Shown here: one piece after another, positions 10,564-23,500 of the stretch | How the letters are laid out: every line of letters starts with the position of its first letter | Position numbering within the stretch: the stretch's first letter is position 1 | Assembly: GCA_019448385.1 (NCBI GenBank) | Contig: JAGTXO010000005.1 | Location: 682,001 to 746,000, forward strand | From: Diacronema lutheri | Taxonomy: Eukaryota; Haptophyta; Pavlovophyceae; Pavlovales; Pavlovaceae | Direction: 5' to 3' | DNA: 64,000 nt | Translations under genes and position numbers: made by a program | Notes under the pieces: generated by a model | What the model saw: only the letters and a program-made list of their open reading frames with translations | Told to the model about the DNA's origin: nothing | Database searches by the model: none

Positions 10564-13500
10564 ACCTCATCTTGGAGCGCGAGAGCGCCCGCGCGGGCGG
10601 TGAGCTCCACCAGCTGCGCGGCCGCCATTTTGCGCTGCTGCGCGCCGAGTCGACGCCGAGCGCGTTCACCGAGCTCGTCGCCGCCGGGCGGCGCGCGGGC
10701 GGCGCGCGCGCCATTTCGACCGCCGCGCTCGTGCACGCGGCCGGCGCGGGCGGCGAATCGGCGCCGTCGACACCGCGCGGTGGCGTCGATGCCGCGCCGG
10801 GCGCGGCCGCGCCGGCCGCGGGCGAGCGCGCGCGCATCTCGCGCCTCGTGCTGCCGCCGCCGGCGCGGGCCGGCGGCGGCAGCGCCGATGTCGGCGCGTG
10901 CGCGCACGCCCGCGACGAGCGGCGACAGGCAGCGTTTCGCCGGCTGATGCGCAAGTCCCGCGGCTCGGGCTCGGCGGCCGCGCGGCGCTCACAGCACGAG
11001 CAGCTCGCTTCGCTCGATGCGCACGGCGCGAGCAGCAGCGCGCCCGCGCACTCGGGCGGCGCACTGCTCGCGGCAGCAGGCACGGCGGGCGCGCCAGCCG
11101 TGCGCGCGCGCCGCCGGCTCCCAAAGGTGATCGCCGAGGCGCTCGCCGCGCACAACACCGCGCGCGAGGCCGCCGCGCGCGAGGCCGCGCCCGGCGCAGC
11201 CGGCGCGCTGGCCATCGCCGCCGCCGCCGCGACGCGCGGCGCGGGCGACGCGCACGTGTGTGAGCCGCGCGCTCACGTGGCAGGCGCGCACACCGTCGCC
11301 TCGTGCGCCGCCGCGCGGCTCGGCGCCGACGCCACGGCCAGCGCCGATGCGGCTCTTGCCAGCGTGCCGCCTGCGCCGCTGGCAGCGCTCAACGAGGCTG
11401 AGACGCCGTCGGCCGGCATCGTGCCGCTGCCGAGCGGCACAGCCGTCCCGTCGCTCTCGTCGCCAATGGAGCGGCGCGCGCCCGACGCCGCCGCCGTTGG
11501 TGCGAGCGCGACCGACGGCGCGGCGGACGCGTGCGGCGCGGTGGACGCGAGCGCGGCGGCGGCGGGCGCGGCGGCTGGCCCCCCGCTCGCGATCGAGCCC
11601 GCCGATCTGGCGCTGCCGCCGCAGGTGGCGGGCGTGTCGAACCGCTGCTCCTTCCGGCTGCGTAACTGCGCGTCTGCAAAGCTCTCATTCATGGTGCTTC
11701 AGCATGGCGACGAGGGCGCGCACGGCGACACGCTCACGCTCGGCCAGACGCACGGCATCGTGCACCCTGCGGCCGACGCGCCGGACGTCGACGCGGGCGG
11801 CAGCGGCGGCGGTGGGTGGTGCGAGATCGAGCTCAACATTCGGCCGTCCGATCTGCCCGGCAAGCGACGCCATCGGATCACCGTGCGCTGCCTCGGCCCC
11901 GCGCCCGGCGGCACGCCGCGCTGCGCGCGCTCGGCCGCGCCCGTGCCCGGCGGCAGCAGCGGCGGCGGCTGCGCGCTCGCCTCGGCGCCGCCGTCGGCGC
12001 AGGCGCGCGGCTGGGCGTTCCCGCACGACACGCCGCTCACCGTCTCCTACTCCATCGTGCACCCAACCTACCTCGAGCTGCCCGAGCTGGCCAAGATCCA
12101 GGAGCCTGGCGGCGCGCCGAGCGCGGCCGGCGGCGCGGCGCCCGTGCCCGTCGCCTCTGCGGCCGCGCACTCGACGGCCGAGGCGGCCGCCGCCGCCGAG
12201 CGCGGCGGCGGCTACTACGCGTTGCCCTTCGGCCTCGTCTACGTGCACGCGTCCCTCTCGCCGCCGGACGGCGCGCGCGCGGAGACCATGCGCACGTCGG
12301 AGAACGTGCGCTCGGCGCGCGTGCGCGTGCGCAACGTGCGCGAGCGCACCGTCCTGCTGTCGGGCACGTCCAACACGAAGCAGCTCGGCGTCTTTACCGA
12401 CGAGGCGTGCACGCTGCCCGCGGCCGCGGTGCGCGTGCCGCCGCGCGCGGACGCCGAGCTCTTCGTTTGCCTGCAGCCGCTGCAGCCGGCCGACTTTTTC
12501 ACCGGCCGGGCGGCGTCCAAGGAGTTCGTCGCCGGCGTGCACATCCGCGTGCACGCGAGCGCGGACGGCGCGCTGGACGGCGGCGGCGGCGACGCGGCCG
12601 GTGGCGGCGGCGGCGGCGAGGCCGACGGGCGCGGCGGCGGCAGCGGCGACGGCGCGGAGACGGCCGCGCCCGCGCTCGGCGCAGTCGTGGAGGAGCACGT
12701 GCTGCGCGTTTCGGCGACAATTGGCCGCGCGCTGCTCTGGACACCGCGCCTCTTTCTCGACCTCGGCCGGACGACTACAGTCGGCGAGCCGGTCGCGGGC
12801 GTGCTGGTCATTGCAAACGAGCAGCCCACGATGCCGATGCATTGGGCGCTCAGCGCGTCCGTCCTGCCCGACACAGCGGCGGACGGCAGTGAGCCTGGCT
12901 GCGAGCTCTCGCCCGCCGCACTGACCGGCACGATCGCCGCCGCGCCGCCCTCGACGCCCGCGTCCGGCGCCGCGGCCATCGTCGGCGCACTGCCGCCGCC
13001 GCCGCCGCCGCCCGCGGCCCTCGCGTGCGCGCCGACGGCGACGAGTACGGTGGGCGCGGCCTCGGCGCTCGCTGACGGCGCGAACGGCGCGGACGGCGTC
13101 GTCATGTCCATTGCAAAGTCGCCGATCAAGCCGCGGCGCAGCAGCGCGCTCGCCGACACGCCGCCGGCCGACGCGGCCGGCGCGTGCGCACCGCCGGCGC
13201 CGGCGGCGTCGGCGGCCAGCGCGGGCGCGGCGGCGGCGGGCGGGCCGCGTGCGGCGCAGCTCGTGCACTTCTCGCTGCGCCCATTCCGCTGCGGGGTGCA
13301 CCGCGCGGTGCTCGTGCTCACCGACCTCAACGCGCCCGCCGAGCCGATCGCCGTCACCGTCCAGCTCTCGGTGGAGTCGGTCGCTGCCAAGTTTGTGCGT
13401 CCGCCGAGGCTCGCGCGCGCGCTCGGCGGCGGCGCGGGCGCGGCGGCCGCCGCGCACGCGCCGGGCGAGGCGCCGGCCGACGAGATGGGCGAGATCGAGC

Positions 13501-16500
13501 GCGCGCGCGATGTGGTCGACGCGCACGCGCGCTCCGCGTGGGCGCCGCGCTCCGCTTGGGCGTGGCCGCGCGCCGACCGGCAGACAGCCGCGGTGCTCCG
13601 GCGGTCGGCAACGCCGCCGCTCGAGCTGCGCGCGCCGCGCGCCGACGGCGCGCCGGCCGAGGGTGGGACGGGCGCGCCTCTCGCGCGCCTCGCCTTCGGC
13701 ACCGTCGCGTGTGCGCCCGTCGAGCGTGCCGCGTCCGCCTCGCCACCGTTCGCCCTTGCGCTCGCGCGGCCGTTTCATCCGCCGGCCGACTGCGCACCCG
13801 CGGCGCCCGCCGGCGGTGCGCTCGCGCTGAGCGCACCGGACCGCGCACCGGACCGTGCCTCGCAGCTGCCCGCCGAGCTCGAAGCCGCCGAGCGCGTCGA
13901 GTCAAGCGGCCTGCTCATCGCGCTGCTCAAGGTTGGCCTGCGCGCGCGCGCGCACGGCGGCGCGCGCGCGCCGCGCGCGCTTGTCGCGCGCTCGACGCTG
14001 CGCGTGGCAGCCCTTCTCTCGCTCGAGCCCCTCACCGCGGCGGAGGCGAGCATGCAGCTCGACGCGCGCCGCCGGCGCGCGTCAGCGCCCGTCGAGCGCG
14101 CGGGCCCCGCCGGCGCGCCCGGCGCGGGCCGCGCGCCCAGCGCGCCGGCGGCGCTCGAGTGGCAGATCTGCTCGGAGGCGCTTGCGCTGCCGCCCGCGCC
14201 GGCGGACGCGCCATGCGACGACTCGGTCGGCGTGTGGCTCGCGCTCGCGCTTGACGAGCTGCCCGCGCGGCTGGGTGAAGGGTGCGACCTCTTTGGCGCG
14301 TGCGCTCCGGACTCGATTGTGGGCGGGCGACTTGTCCATTTCTCCGGACTCCTCGCGCTGCACGATGCCGAGACGGCCGCGCCCGCATCCTCGCACGCGC
14401 ACGCGCGCGGCGCCGCGGCGGCGGCTGCGCCACCGCTGGCGCTCACCGAGCCGCGCGTCGGCCAGGCGCTGCTCGCCGCGTGGCTCGTCGGTAGCGCGTG
14501 CGTGCCGTGCGTGCGCGCGCTGCCCGCGCGGCTCGACGTTGGGATGCGCGCGCGCACCGCCGAGACGGCGTTGCCGCCCATCGCGCTGTGCAACGAGTCG
14601 GACATGGGCATGCGCGTGCACGTGATCGCCGCCGAGCTACCGCCGTGCCTGCGCGTGCGCGACGTGGGCGCGAGTGCATGGCGCGGCGGCGCGGATGGCG
14701 CCGCCGCGTCGCTCGGCGCGTCGCCTGCTCCGACGCCGGGCGGCTCGCCGCGGCTCGCGCCGGTGTGCGGCTCGCCGCTCGGCCCGCCCAAGCGCGCACT
14801 CTCACCGATCCACGCCGGCGAGCCCGCGGCCGGCGCGCCGACGCGAGCCGCGCTCGCCGGCGGCGCGGCCGGCGCGCGCGGCGCGTGCCGCGCCGGGCTG
14901 TGGGCATGGCTTCCGCCGCGCGCGACCATCCCGTTCGACCTGCTCGTGCGCTTCTGCGCCGAGTGGGCGGACGCGGCGGTCGAGGCGGCGGGCGACGCGG
15001 ACAAGCCCGCGCGGCTCTCCGGCAGCGACGCGCCATTGACGGCCGGTGCGACCCTCGACGCGCCGTGCGCGCGCAGCTGGCCGGTGCGGCTGCGCGTCGG
15101 CGCGGACGGCGCGCGCGAGCTCGGCTTCGAGCTCGCCGCCGCCACGTACGAGCCGCCGCTCGCGTACAAGCACGCGCTGCTCCTCGCGGAGGGCGAGCGT
15201 CTCGAGCTCATCCCCGCCGCGACCGACGGCGGGCCGCCCGCCCTCGCGCCCGCCGACGGCCAGCAGCCGCTGCCGGGCGCGCTCGCGCGCAAGCAGAGCT
15301 ACGCCGCCATCGTGATGGCGCCCCAGCCGCTCCCGCCGCCCGCGCGCCACGTGCTCACCGGCGTGCGCGTCGCGACGTTCACGGCGGCGCGGCCGGGCAT
15401 GGCGGTCGCGCTGCCTGCGCTCGTGCTGCCCGCGCAGCGCCGAGTGAGCCGTTCGGCGGGCGGACCGGCCGACGGCGGCGCGAGCGCGGCGGTGGGCGGC
15501 GCGCAGCCCACGCTCGCGCAGCTGGGCGCGCCTGCGCTCGACAGCGGCGTGCTGCACATTCAGAACGTGTCGTCCGAGCTGCAGCTCCTCGAGTTCTCGC
15601 TGCGTGTGGCCGACGTGGACGACGACGCGGACTTGGACGCGGGCGGCGATGAGTGCAGCGCGAGCGGCGGCGGCGCGCGCGCGCGCGGTGCGGAGCCGGC
15701 GGCCGCGCCAACGGCTGCGGCCGCCGTCGCGCGCGCGCATGGCGCACCGCCCGCGCGGCAAGAGAGCACCGCGGCGCTCGCGCGCCAGTTCCTCGTCGGG
15801 TGTGCGGTCGCGGACGCGATCTGCCTCGAGCTGCTCCGCTGCGCAAAGGGGAAGCCCGTCAAGGGCAGCCCGCCGCTCGCGAGCACGGCCGGCAGCGCGG
15901 CGGCGAGCGGCGGCGCGGGCAGCGGCCTGCCCGCCAGCGCCTCGCTCGCGCCGGGCGAGGTGATCGAGCTGAGCGTCAAGGCGAGTGCGCGACAGGGCGC
16001 GCGCGCGCGCCGCGTGCGCGGCCAGACCGAGCTGCCGCTCCGCCTGGGCACGCTTGAGGTGCGCGCGCGCGGCGGCGGGCGCGAGGCGGCAGCCGGGCTG
16101 CGCGCGCCGTCCGTCGACGACCTCGCGCGCGTCTCCGAGTCGGTCGACGCGTTTCAGATCGTCGGCTCGGTGCGGCGCGTCTCGCCGCTCTCGCTGCTCG
16201 CGACACACCTCCACTTTGTCGACGGTGCGCAGGCGGGCACGCAGACGCAGACGATGTGGGTGTGCAACGAGGCCGCGCACGCGCCCCTTACCTTCCGCGT
16301 ACAGATCGAGGGCGCGCGCACGGCTGGCGCGGCGCGCGGCGCCGGCGCGCCCGCCGACGTGGCCGCAGCCGTGCGCTGCTCGCCGTCGCACGGCATCGTC
16401 CCCCCGGGCGAGCGCGTTGCCGTCTCCGTCCACTTTGATCCGGCCGCGTGCCGCGCGGCATACGAGGCGGGTGCGCCGGTCGGCTGCGCGCGCGCGAGCA

Positions 16501-17603
16501 CGATCGAGCTGCGCGTCTTCGACCTGGACGACGACCCGCTCGGTGCCGAGGGCGGGGCGGATGACGATGGCGTCGTCGCGGGCGGCGGCAGCGGCGGGAA
16601 CGGCGCGCGCGCGGCCGAAGGGCAGCGTGTGCTCCTGCACATTGCGCCGAGCGTCTCGGCGGCGGGCACGGCCACGTCCGCGCTCGCTGGCGGCGCGCTC
16701 GCGCCGCCGGACGGCGGGTCCGGCGGTGCAGCGGGCGGCACCACCGGCGCCGGCGCCGGCGGGGGCAGCGCAGCCACCATCGCCGGCGCTGCCGCCGGTG
16801 CGGGCGGTGCGGGCGCCGGCGAGCGCACGGACACGCCCGCGCTCGCGCGCGAGCGATCGCCCGCGTCGCTCGACACGGACAGCGGCTCGGGCGCCGCGGC
16901 GGCGGTCGCGGGCGGCGCGGGCGCGGGCGCGGCGCCGTGCGGCGCGCCCGCGATACCTGTCGCCACCGGATCGGCCGTCTGCGAGCGCGACGGCACGGAG
17001 CCGCCCTTTGCGCGCGTGGGCGCGGGCGCGGGCGCGGGCGCGCTCGGCGCGCGCGCGCCCGCGCCGCCGTGTCCTCCGCCGCCGCCAGCCGAGGCGCCGG
17101 TGGGGCTGATCGCGCTGCGCGGGTGCACGCCCCTCGGTGGGTCGGACCGGCGGTTCTTGGTCGATTTGGGCCAGCAGAACCGCGGCTCGGGCACGGTGCA
17201 GTGGGAGGTTGGCCTTGAGCTTGTCGCGTCGACCGCAGGCGCGAGCGCGCGTTACGCGATCGTGCCGACGGACAGCCTGAGCGGCAGCTGGCTCAGCCTC
17301 TCGCACACGCACGGCCGACTCGACGCGCGGCACGTGCGCGCCGACGTCACGCTGCGCGCGAGCACCGACGCGCTCGCGACGCTCTCGACCTACTTGTCCG
17401 TGCATAACCTCGACTGCCCGCGCGACATGGCAATTGTGCGGGTCACCCTCGAGGTGGTTGCCGAGGCCGCCGCCGCGCCGCGCTGCTTTGCCGTCTTCGT
17501 CGAAGGCGCGGCGGCTGCGCGAGGTGCCGTCGGCCATGCCGCCGCCGCTGTCAACGCCGCCGCAGCCGCCGACGCGCCGCCGAACGGCAGCTCCGCGACC
17601 ACC

Positions 17604-17644
<41 letters not shown>

Positions 17645-20301
17645 GTTCTGTGGCGGCGCACCAGCCGGTGGCGGCGGCGGTAGCGGCGGCGGCGGCGGCG
17701 GCGGCGCGCCCGACGGGGAGGGCGGCGGAGCCTGCGGTGGCGTGGCGGCGGCGGCAGGCGCGTTGGGCGGCGCGCCGAGCGGAGGTGCGGCGGGCGGTGG
17801 GCTCGGCGGCGGCGGCGTGGCCGACGGGCGGCACGCGCCACCCACTGCCGTCCTCGCCGTCGCTGCCGCCGCAGCCGCGCCGCCGGGCGCGGCCGCGGCT
17901 GCACCACCCAGCGCGACCGGCGCAGCCGGCGGCGCGCGCCCGCTCATGCTCGACTATGGCGACGTGTACTACGAGCATCTGTACACGAACCGGTCGTTCG
18001 TCATCGAGAATTTGACGGGCATGTCGCTCGATTTTCTCGTGACGCACAACCCAACGATAACGACCGTCGTGCGGCCGGCAATGGACGGCGGCGTGCGGTC
18101 ACCCGACGCCGCGCAGAGCGGCGGCATCGGGCTGCCCGCGCCCGACGGCGCGGCGGCGTGTGCGCCGCTCGGCGCGCGCAGGACCAGCGGCGACGAGCGG
18201 TGCGGAAAGGAGGGCGCCGAGCGCGAGACGCGCGACGTCGTGCCCGCCGAGGCGCCGGGCGCGCTCGCCGCAGTGACGGCGGCGGCTGCCGGCGCGCCGC
18301 TCGGCGGCGGCGGCGGCGGCGGCGGTGGCGGCGGTGGCGCTGGGGGCGGTGGCGCTGGCGGCGGTGGCGGCGGTGGCGGTGGTGGCGGTGGCTCGTTCGC
18401 GATGCAGGCGGCGCACGAGGTGCTCTTCTCGCTCTCGAACACGACGCTTAAGCTCTTCGACACGATCGTCATCCCCGCCTTCTCGTCGCGCCGCGTGTGG
18501 GTGCACCTCCGTCCCGCGCTGCTCCAACTGCCGGCCTCGGCGCGCGCGCCCGCACGCGCGCCGAGCGGCGATGCATCGGAGACGCTTACGCAGCCGGCGG
18601 TCGCGCCGCCTCCGCTACCCTCGACGGACCTGGTCGTACGCGCATTCGTCTCGTGCCGCCTCGTACGCGACCACCGCACGGCCATCACGATCAACGCACG
18701 CTGCCACCCGCCACACATGGCGGTCCCTGTCGCGCAGCTCACGTACGCGGCGGTTGGGCTCGTCGGCGCGGACGCGGTGGCGGACGCGGCGGACGCGGCG
18801 GACGGGCCGCCGAGCGCGCCGCCCGCCAAGCTAAGCCGGCGGCGATCCAACATGCCCGCCGTCTCGACGGCGGGTCCGATCGCGCGGCTTGTGCTCGACG
18901 CGGCGGCGTGCGAGGCCGCGCGCGGCTGTGCGGGCGCGCCGTCGCTCGGCTCAATCGGCGCGGCGGACGGCGTGTGCGCGCTCGTGCCGGTCATCAACTT
19001 GAGCTCCGCCGCCGACCTCGAGCTCGAGATGCGCCCGACCACTTTCTTCTTCGACGTTGACCTCGAGCTGCCCTCCGAGCACGTGCGCGCGGACGGGGCG
19101 GAGGGGGGCAGTGCGGCAGGCGGTGGCGGCAACGCGGCAGGCGCAGGCGGCGGTAGTGGTAGCAGCGGCGGCGGCGGCGGCTTCTCGCACCTGCGCGCGG
19201 GCCCGCCGGTACGTTGCACGGTGCCAAGCGGCGGCTCGGTCACGTTTCGCGTGCGGCCGCGCGAGGCGGCGTTGCGCGAGAGCGCACCCTTTTTGCTCAA
19301 GGCGCGCTACGTGATAGAGCACTTCTCCGTGTACAACGTGCGCGACCTCAACGAGCATTGGCGCGTCGCGATCACGCTCTCGTGCGCGCGCTCCGACTGG
19401 TGCCTCACGCGCGGCCTCTCGCGCAAGCTGTCGGTGCTTGGCGCTTCGAAGCGTGCGCCCGCCTTCCTCCACCTTGAGGAGGAGGTGCTGCGATTCCACT
19501 GCGCATTCCGCCACTTTTGGGACCGCAGGCTCCGCATGCTCGGTGCGGCGCATGCCGCCGCCGCCGCCGCCGCCGACGGCGCCGACGGGCAGCCAGCGCC
19601 GCTCGCCGCCGAACGCGTGCTTGCCGTGCTGCCGCCTGCCCTTGTCTTCGGCGGGCTTGGCGATGACGCGGAGCACAACGCGCTCTGGTTTGCCTACCGC
19701 TTCGTCACCGACGAGTTTGTCTTCTACGGCGTCGAGGGCTCCGCGTCGATGGCAGTCGTGCTGCAGCTTGCCGTCCTGTGCTACTCGGTGCGCGCCGCGG
19801 CGATGCTCCGCGCCTCCCCGCGCGCGCCACGCGCCGCGTCCGTGCGCCGCTGATCCGATCGCCGCCGCCCTCCGCCCCGCACACGGCGTCGCTGCGCCGT
19901 CGCAGGCGCTCTTCCAACACGAGATCTTCGCAGGGCCGTATGGCGGCGCGAGCCTCGCGCCCGCCGCGCGGCCACAGTCGAGCGCGCGCGAGCGCACGCG
20001 CGTCGGCGCAGCGGCGGGCGCGAATTCGTCCGCACCAGGCTCGGCGCTCGTGCCGCTGCCCGCCGAGCTGGCGCCCTACGTGAAGCAGCTGTCCTACTTC
20101 CTCTCCTACTTCCCCGACAAGCTCGTCGGCGAAGGCCTGATGCACGAACTGCAGGCGCTGCGCGACGAGTTGCGCAGGCGCCTGCTCCTCTCGTCGGGCG
20201 CGCTCGGCGCGCCGGATGCACGCGACGTGCCGAGCCGCGGCAATTGGACGCTCAAGCCCGACGGCGCCGAGTGGGGCCAGCCGCTTCTCGGCCCGCCTTA
20301 G
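3456..20301 (+). CDS. Giant ASH/MSP-domain repeat protein (about 5,575 aa)
   Basis: Two exons, 3456-19787 and 19906-20301. The splice (GTGCGC donor after 19787, CGTCGCAG acceptor) joins the 5,444-codon frame to a 131-aa C-terminus rich in helices (PYVKQLSYFLSYFPDKL); without it the frame ends in Arg/Ala/Pro low complexity. At least six segments carry the start of an ASH/MSP-type immunoglobulin-like domain: a strand ending in F/Y-G followed by a strand ending in N. They fall near residues 316 (STLDFGDCY), 717 (EVHFGEVDV), 1762 (HIHFGTRSV), 3098 (LFLDLGRTT), 4253 (LHFVDGAQ) and 4830 (LMLDYGDVY). Between them are very long Ala/Gly/Ser/Pro linkers, including GD repeats near 10517-10560. Such proteins are typical of cilia, centrosomes and secretory-pathway scaffolds (hydin, CFAP47/65, ASPM, TMEM131); no CH, IQ or membrane segment is evident. 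I chose ATG 3456 because the frame upstream to 3420 opens only with GTG. Stop-free introns hidden in the linkers cannot be excluded. Confidence 0.75.
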
Positions 20302-20532
20302 CTCGGCCGGTCCTCTCGTGCCGCTCCTCACTGTAGTTCTCTTCACAGAAAAAACGCGATTCATACCGCTACAGGGGCGAAGCGGCGCCGCCGCCCCGTG
20401 GCCCGCACACGTCAAGTGTTCAAGCGTACCGTCGCGCCGGCGACGGTGACGCGCATAACCCCCTTCCCCCCCCCCCCCCCCCCCCCCCCCCCGCGGCCCC
20501 CCCGGGGCCTCTCTTCCCCATCATCACCACCC

Positions 20533-23500
20533 CTAGGCGGCGACCGGCACGCCGACGGCGGCCGCAATCGCACCGCGCAGCGCGTCACACGACGCCTTGG
20601 CATCGCCGAGCAGGATTTCGGTGTTCTCGTTGTAGAAGACGGGGTTGTCGACACCTGCATAGCCGACCGAGCCCATCGAACGCTTGAGTACCACCACCTT
20701 GTTCGCCTTCCACACCTGCACGACGGGCATGCCCGCAATGGCTGACGTCGGGTCGTCCTCCGCATCCGAGTTGACCGTGTCAGAGGCACCGACAACGAGC
20801 GCAACATCCGCGCCGGGCAGCTGCTCGTTCACCTCCTCCATCTCGTACACGAGGTCGTAAGGCACGCCCGCCTCCGCGAGCAGCACGTTGAGCTGGCCGG
20901 GCATCCGGCCCGCGACCGGGTGGATGCCGAAGGAGACCTTCACGCCGCGCTTGGTGAGCATCGAGGCGATCTCGGCGATGGCGTACTGCGCCTTTGCGAC
21001 GGCGAGGCCGTAGCCCGGCACGATCACGACTGACTTCGCGTCGAGCATCTCCGCGGCGAGCGCGCTCGCCTCGATCGCCGTCCACGCGCCGTAGTCCTTG
21101 GCCGGGCCGCCGCTGCCGCCGGTCGGCGTCGGCGCGAGCACGACGTCGAGGATGTTGCGGTTCATCGCCTGGCACATGTCGTCGGTGAGCACCGCGCCCG
21201 ACGAGCCGATGAGCGCGCCGACCATGATGAGGAGCGTTGACGAGAGCATGAAGCCCTCGGCGCAGAGGGCCCAGCCAGACGCCGAGTTGAGGCACGTGAT
21301 CACCACGGGCATGTCGGCGCCTCCGATGCCCGACGCGACGTGCGCGCCGAGGAAGAAGGAGGATGCGGTGGCGAAGCCGAGCAGCTTGAGGCCGAGCGCG
21401 CCCGACGGGTTGGCGACGAGCAGCGCGAGCGCGGCGGCGTTAAGCGCGAGGGCGCCAAAGTTCCACACGTCGCGCAGCGGCAGCGCCTTGGGCACGCCCG
21501 AGAGCGATCCGTTCAATTTGCCAAAGGCAACGATGGAACCTGTGACGGTGATGCCGCCGAGGAAGGTGGCCGCGTAGATGGCCGCGGCCGCGAGCGGCGT
21601 CATGTGCCCCGCGCTCATCCGGAGCAGGTATTCGCCAATCGCAGTCGCTACCGCCGCGCCGCCGACGAGCGAGTGGAAGCCGGCGACGGTCTGCGGCAGC
21701 TCGGTTGGGCCAACGCGCGACGCGACGCCGAGGCCAATGGCCGCGCCCGCGCCGATGAGCGCGGCGAGCTGCTTGACGCCCGCCGCCGTCGCGCCCGCGG
21801 CGAGCTGCGCGCCGAGCGTCGCGCACAGGCCGAAGAGAACACCCACGACGCCGATCGTGTTGCCCAGTCGCGCCGTCGATTGCTTGCCCAGCCCGCCGAT
21901 CGCCGAGATGCACGCCACGCCCGACGCGAGCCCCACGACGGTGTGTCCGTACATCGAGCCTGCGCGCTGCACATAGGCGAGCCCGCCGAGCAGCACGGCC
22001 GCGGGCAGCGCGTAGAGCGAGTAGTATTCCTTTGGGTCTGTCGGCCGCTTGAAGAGCTGCAGCATCTTCTTGGTCACGAGGAAGCCGCCCGCAACTGGTG
22101 GTCGAACAGCATGGGGCGAGATGGGCATGGGGGGGGGGGGGGGGGGGGGGGGGGGGGAGGATGGGGATGAGACGCAGCGTGACGCGGCGTGACGCGGCGT
22201 GACGCGGCGCGGCGGCGCGCGTGTCGCGAGAGGCGAGACGCACTGTTAATGGCGGACGCGACGAGGGCCGCAGCGCCAAGGATCTGCGCAGTGCCCTTGA
22301 GCGCAAACGACTGGGCGGGGAGCAGCAGCATCGCGCCGACGGCGGTCAGGCCCGACACCGCGTTGGTGACGGACATGAGCGGCGAGTGGAGTGCGGGCGG
22401 CACGCCGAGCACCGCCTGATAGCCTGCGAGACACGAGAGGGCGAAGGTGGTGAGCAGCACGGACAACTCGGGCGTCGCCGCCCTGCCGAGGCCTGTGAGC
22501 ACAGCCGCGAGCACCGACAGCTTGGTCGCGTCCGCCGCGAATTTCTTCCATTGCGGTACCTCCTTTGGCGGCGCAAGGCTTGCGGCCGGCTTTGCGGGCG
22601 GCTCGGGCGGTGCATACGGCGGCGCCGGGTAGGTGAGCGACCCGTCGTGCACGACGAGCATGCCGCGCACGGCATCGTCGGCGTAGTCGATGGCGTACTG
22701 GTCCTTGGCGGGCTGCGTCGTGGGGCCGATCGAGAGCAGAAACTTGGCCACGTTGTTGCCGAAGAGGTTGGACGCCGTTGTGGGCAGCCGCGAGACGAGG
22801 TCCGTGTAGCCAAGGATCGCGACGCCATTCGGCGTGACGAACGTGTCATCCTTCTTCGTCAGCACCGTGTTGCCGCCGTTCTCCGCGGCGAGGTCGACAA
22901 TCACCGAGCCGCGCTTCATCCCGTCGATCATCTCCTTTGAGACGAGCTTTGGCGCGGGCCGGTTCGGGATGAGGGCGGTCGTAATGATGATGTCCGCCTA
23001 TGAGGCCCGGGGGTTGGGTTGGGGTTTGGAAGGAGGGGGGGGGGGGGGGGGGGGGGGGGGCAGCGCGTTAGGCCGGATGGCGAGGCGCTCGGGCGAGGCG
23101 CGCCAGCACTGGCGGCTCCCCTCCCCTCCCCCCCTGCCCCCCCCCCCCCTCGCCAGCACTGGCGGCTCCTTTCACCTGCCACGCCGCAGCGCGCACCGCG
23201 CACGCCCTCCCACAGCGGCCGCACGGCCGCCCGCGGGCCGCAGGGCGCGCGAACCGCCCGCGGGCCGCAGGGCGCGCGAACCGCCCGCGGGCCGCAGGGC
23301 GCGCGAACCGCCCGCGGGCCGCAGGGCGCGCGAACCGCCGCTCCGCGCGCCACGCGAGGCGCGCGTGGCGGAGCGCGGGGCGCGCCGCGCGCGGCGGCGA
23401 CCACGTGCGCCGCGCGCGGCGTCGGCGGCGGGCGCGCGCACGTCGGCCGCCTGCTCGAGCATCAGCTTGGCCTCGGCGGCCTTGTACCCGTCGGACATCT

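Noticed and set aside
14802-18047. 1,081-codon open frame antisense to the giant gene, and similar ones at 11685-13778 (-), 5918-7705 (-) and 12239-13702 (-)
   Set aside because: Arg/Ala/Gly-rich shadows caused by GC-rich third positions on the sense strand; no domains, and the sense frame carries ASH/MSP motifs.
23227-23334. CRISPR-like array
   Set aside because: The 27-bp units are directly adjacent with no spacers and lie in a spliced intron of a eukaryotic gene.
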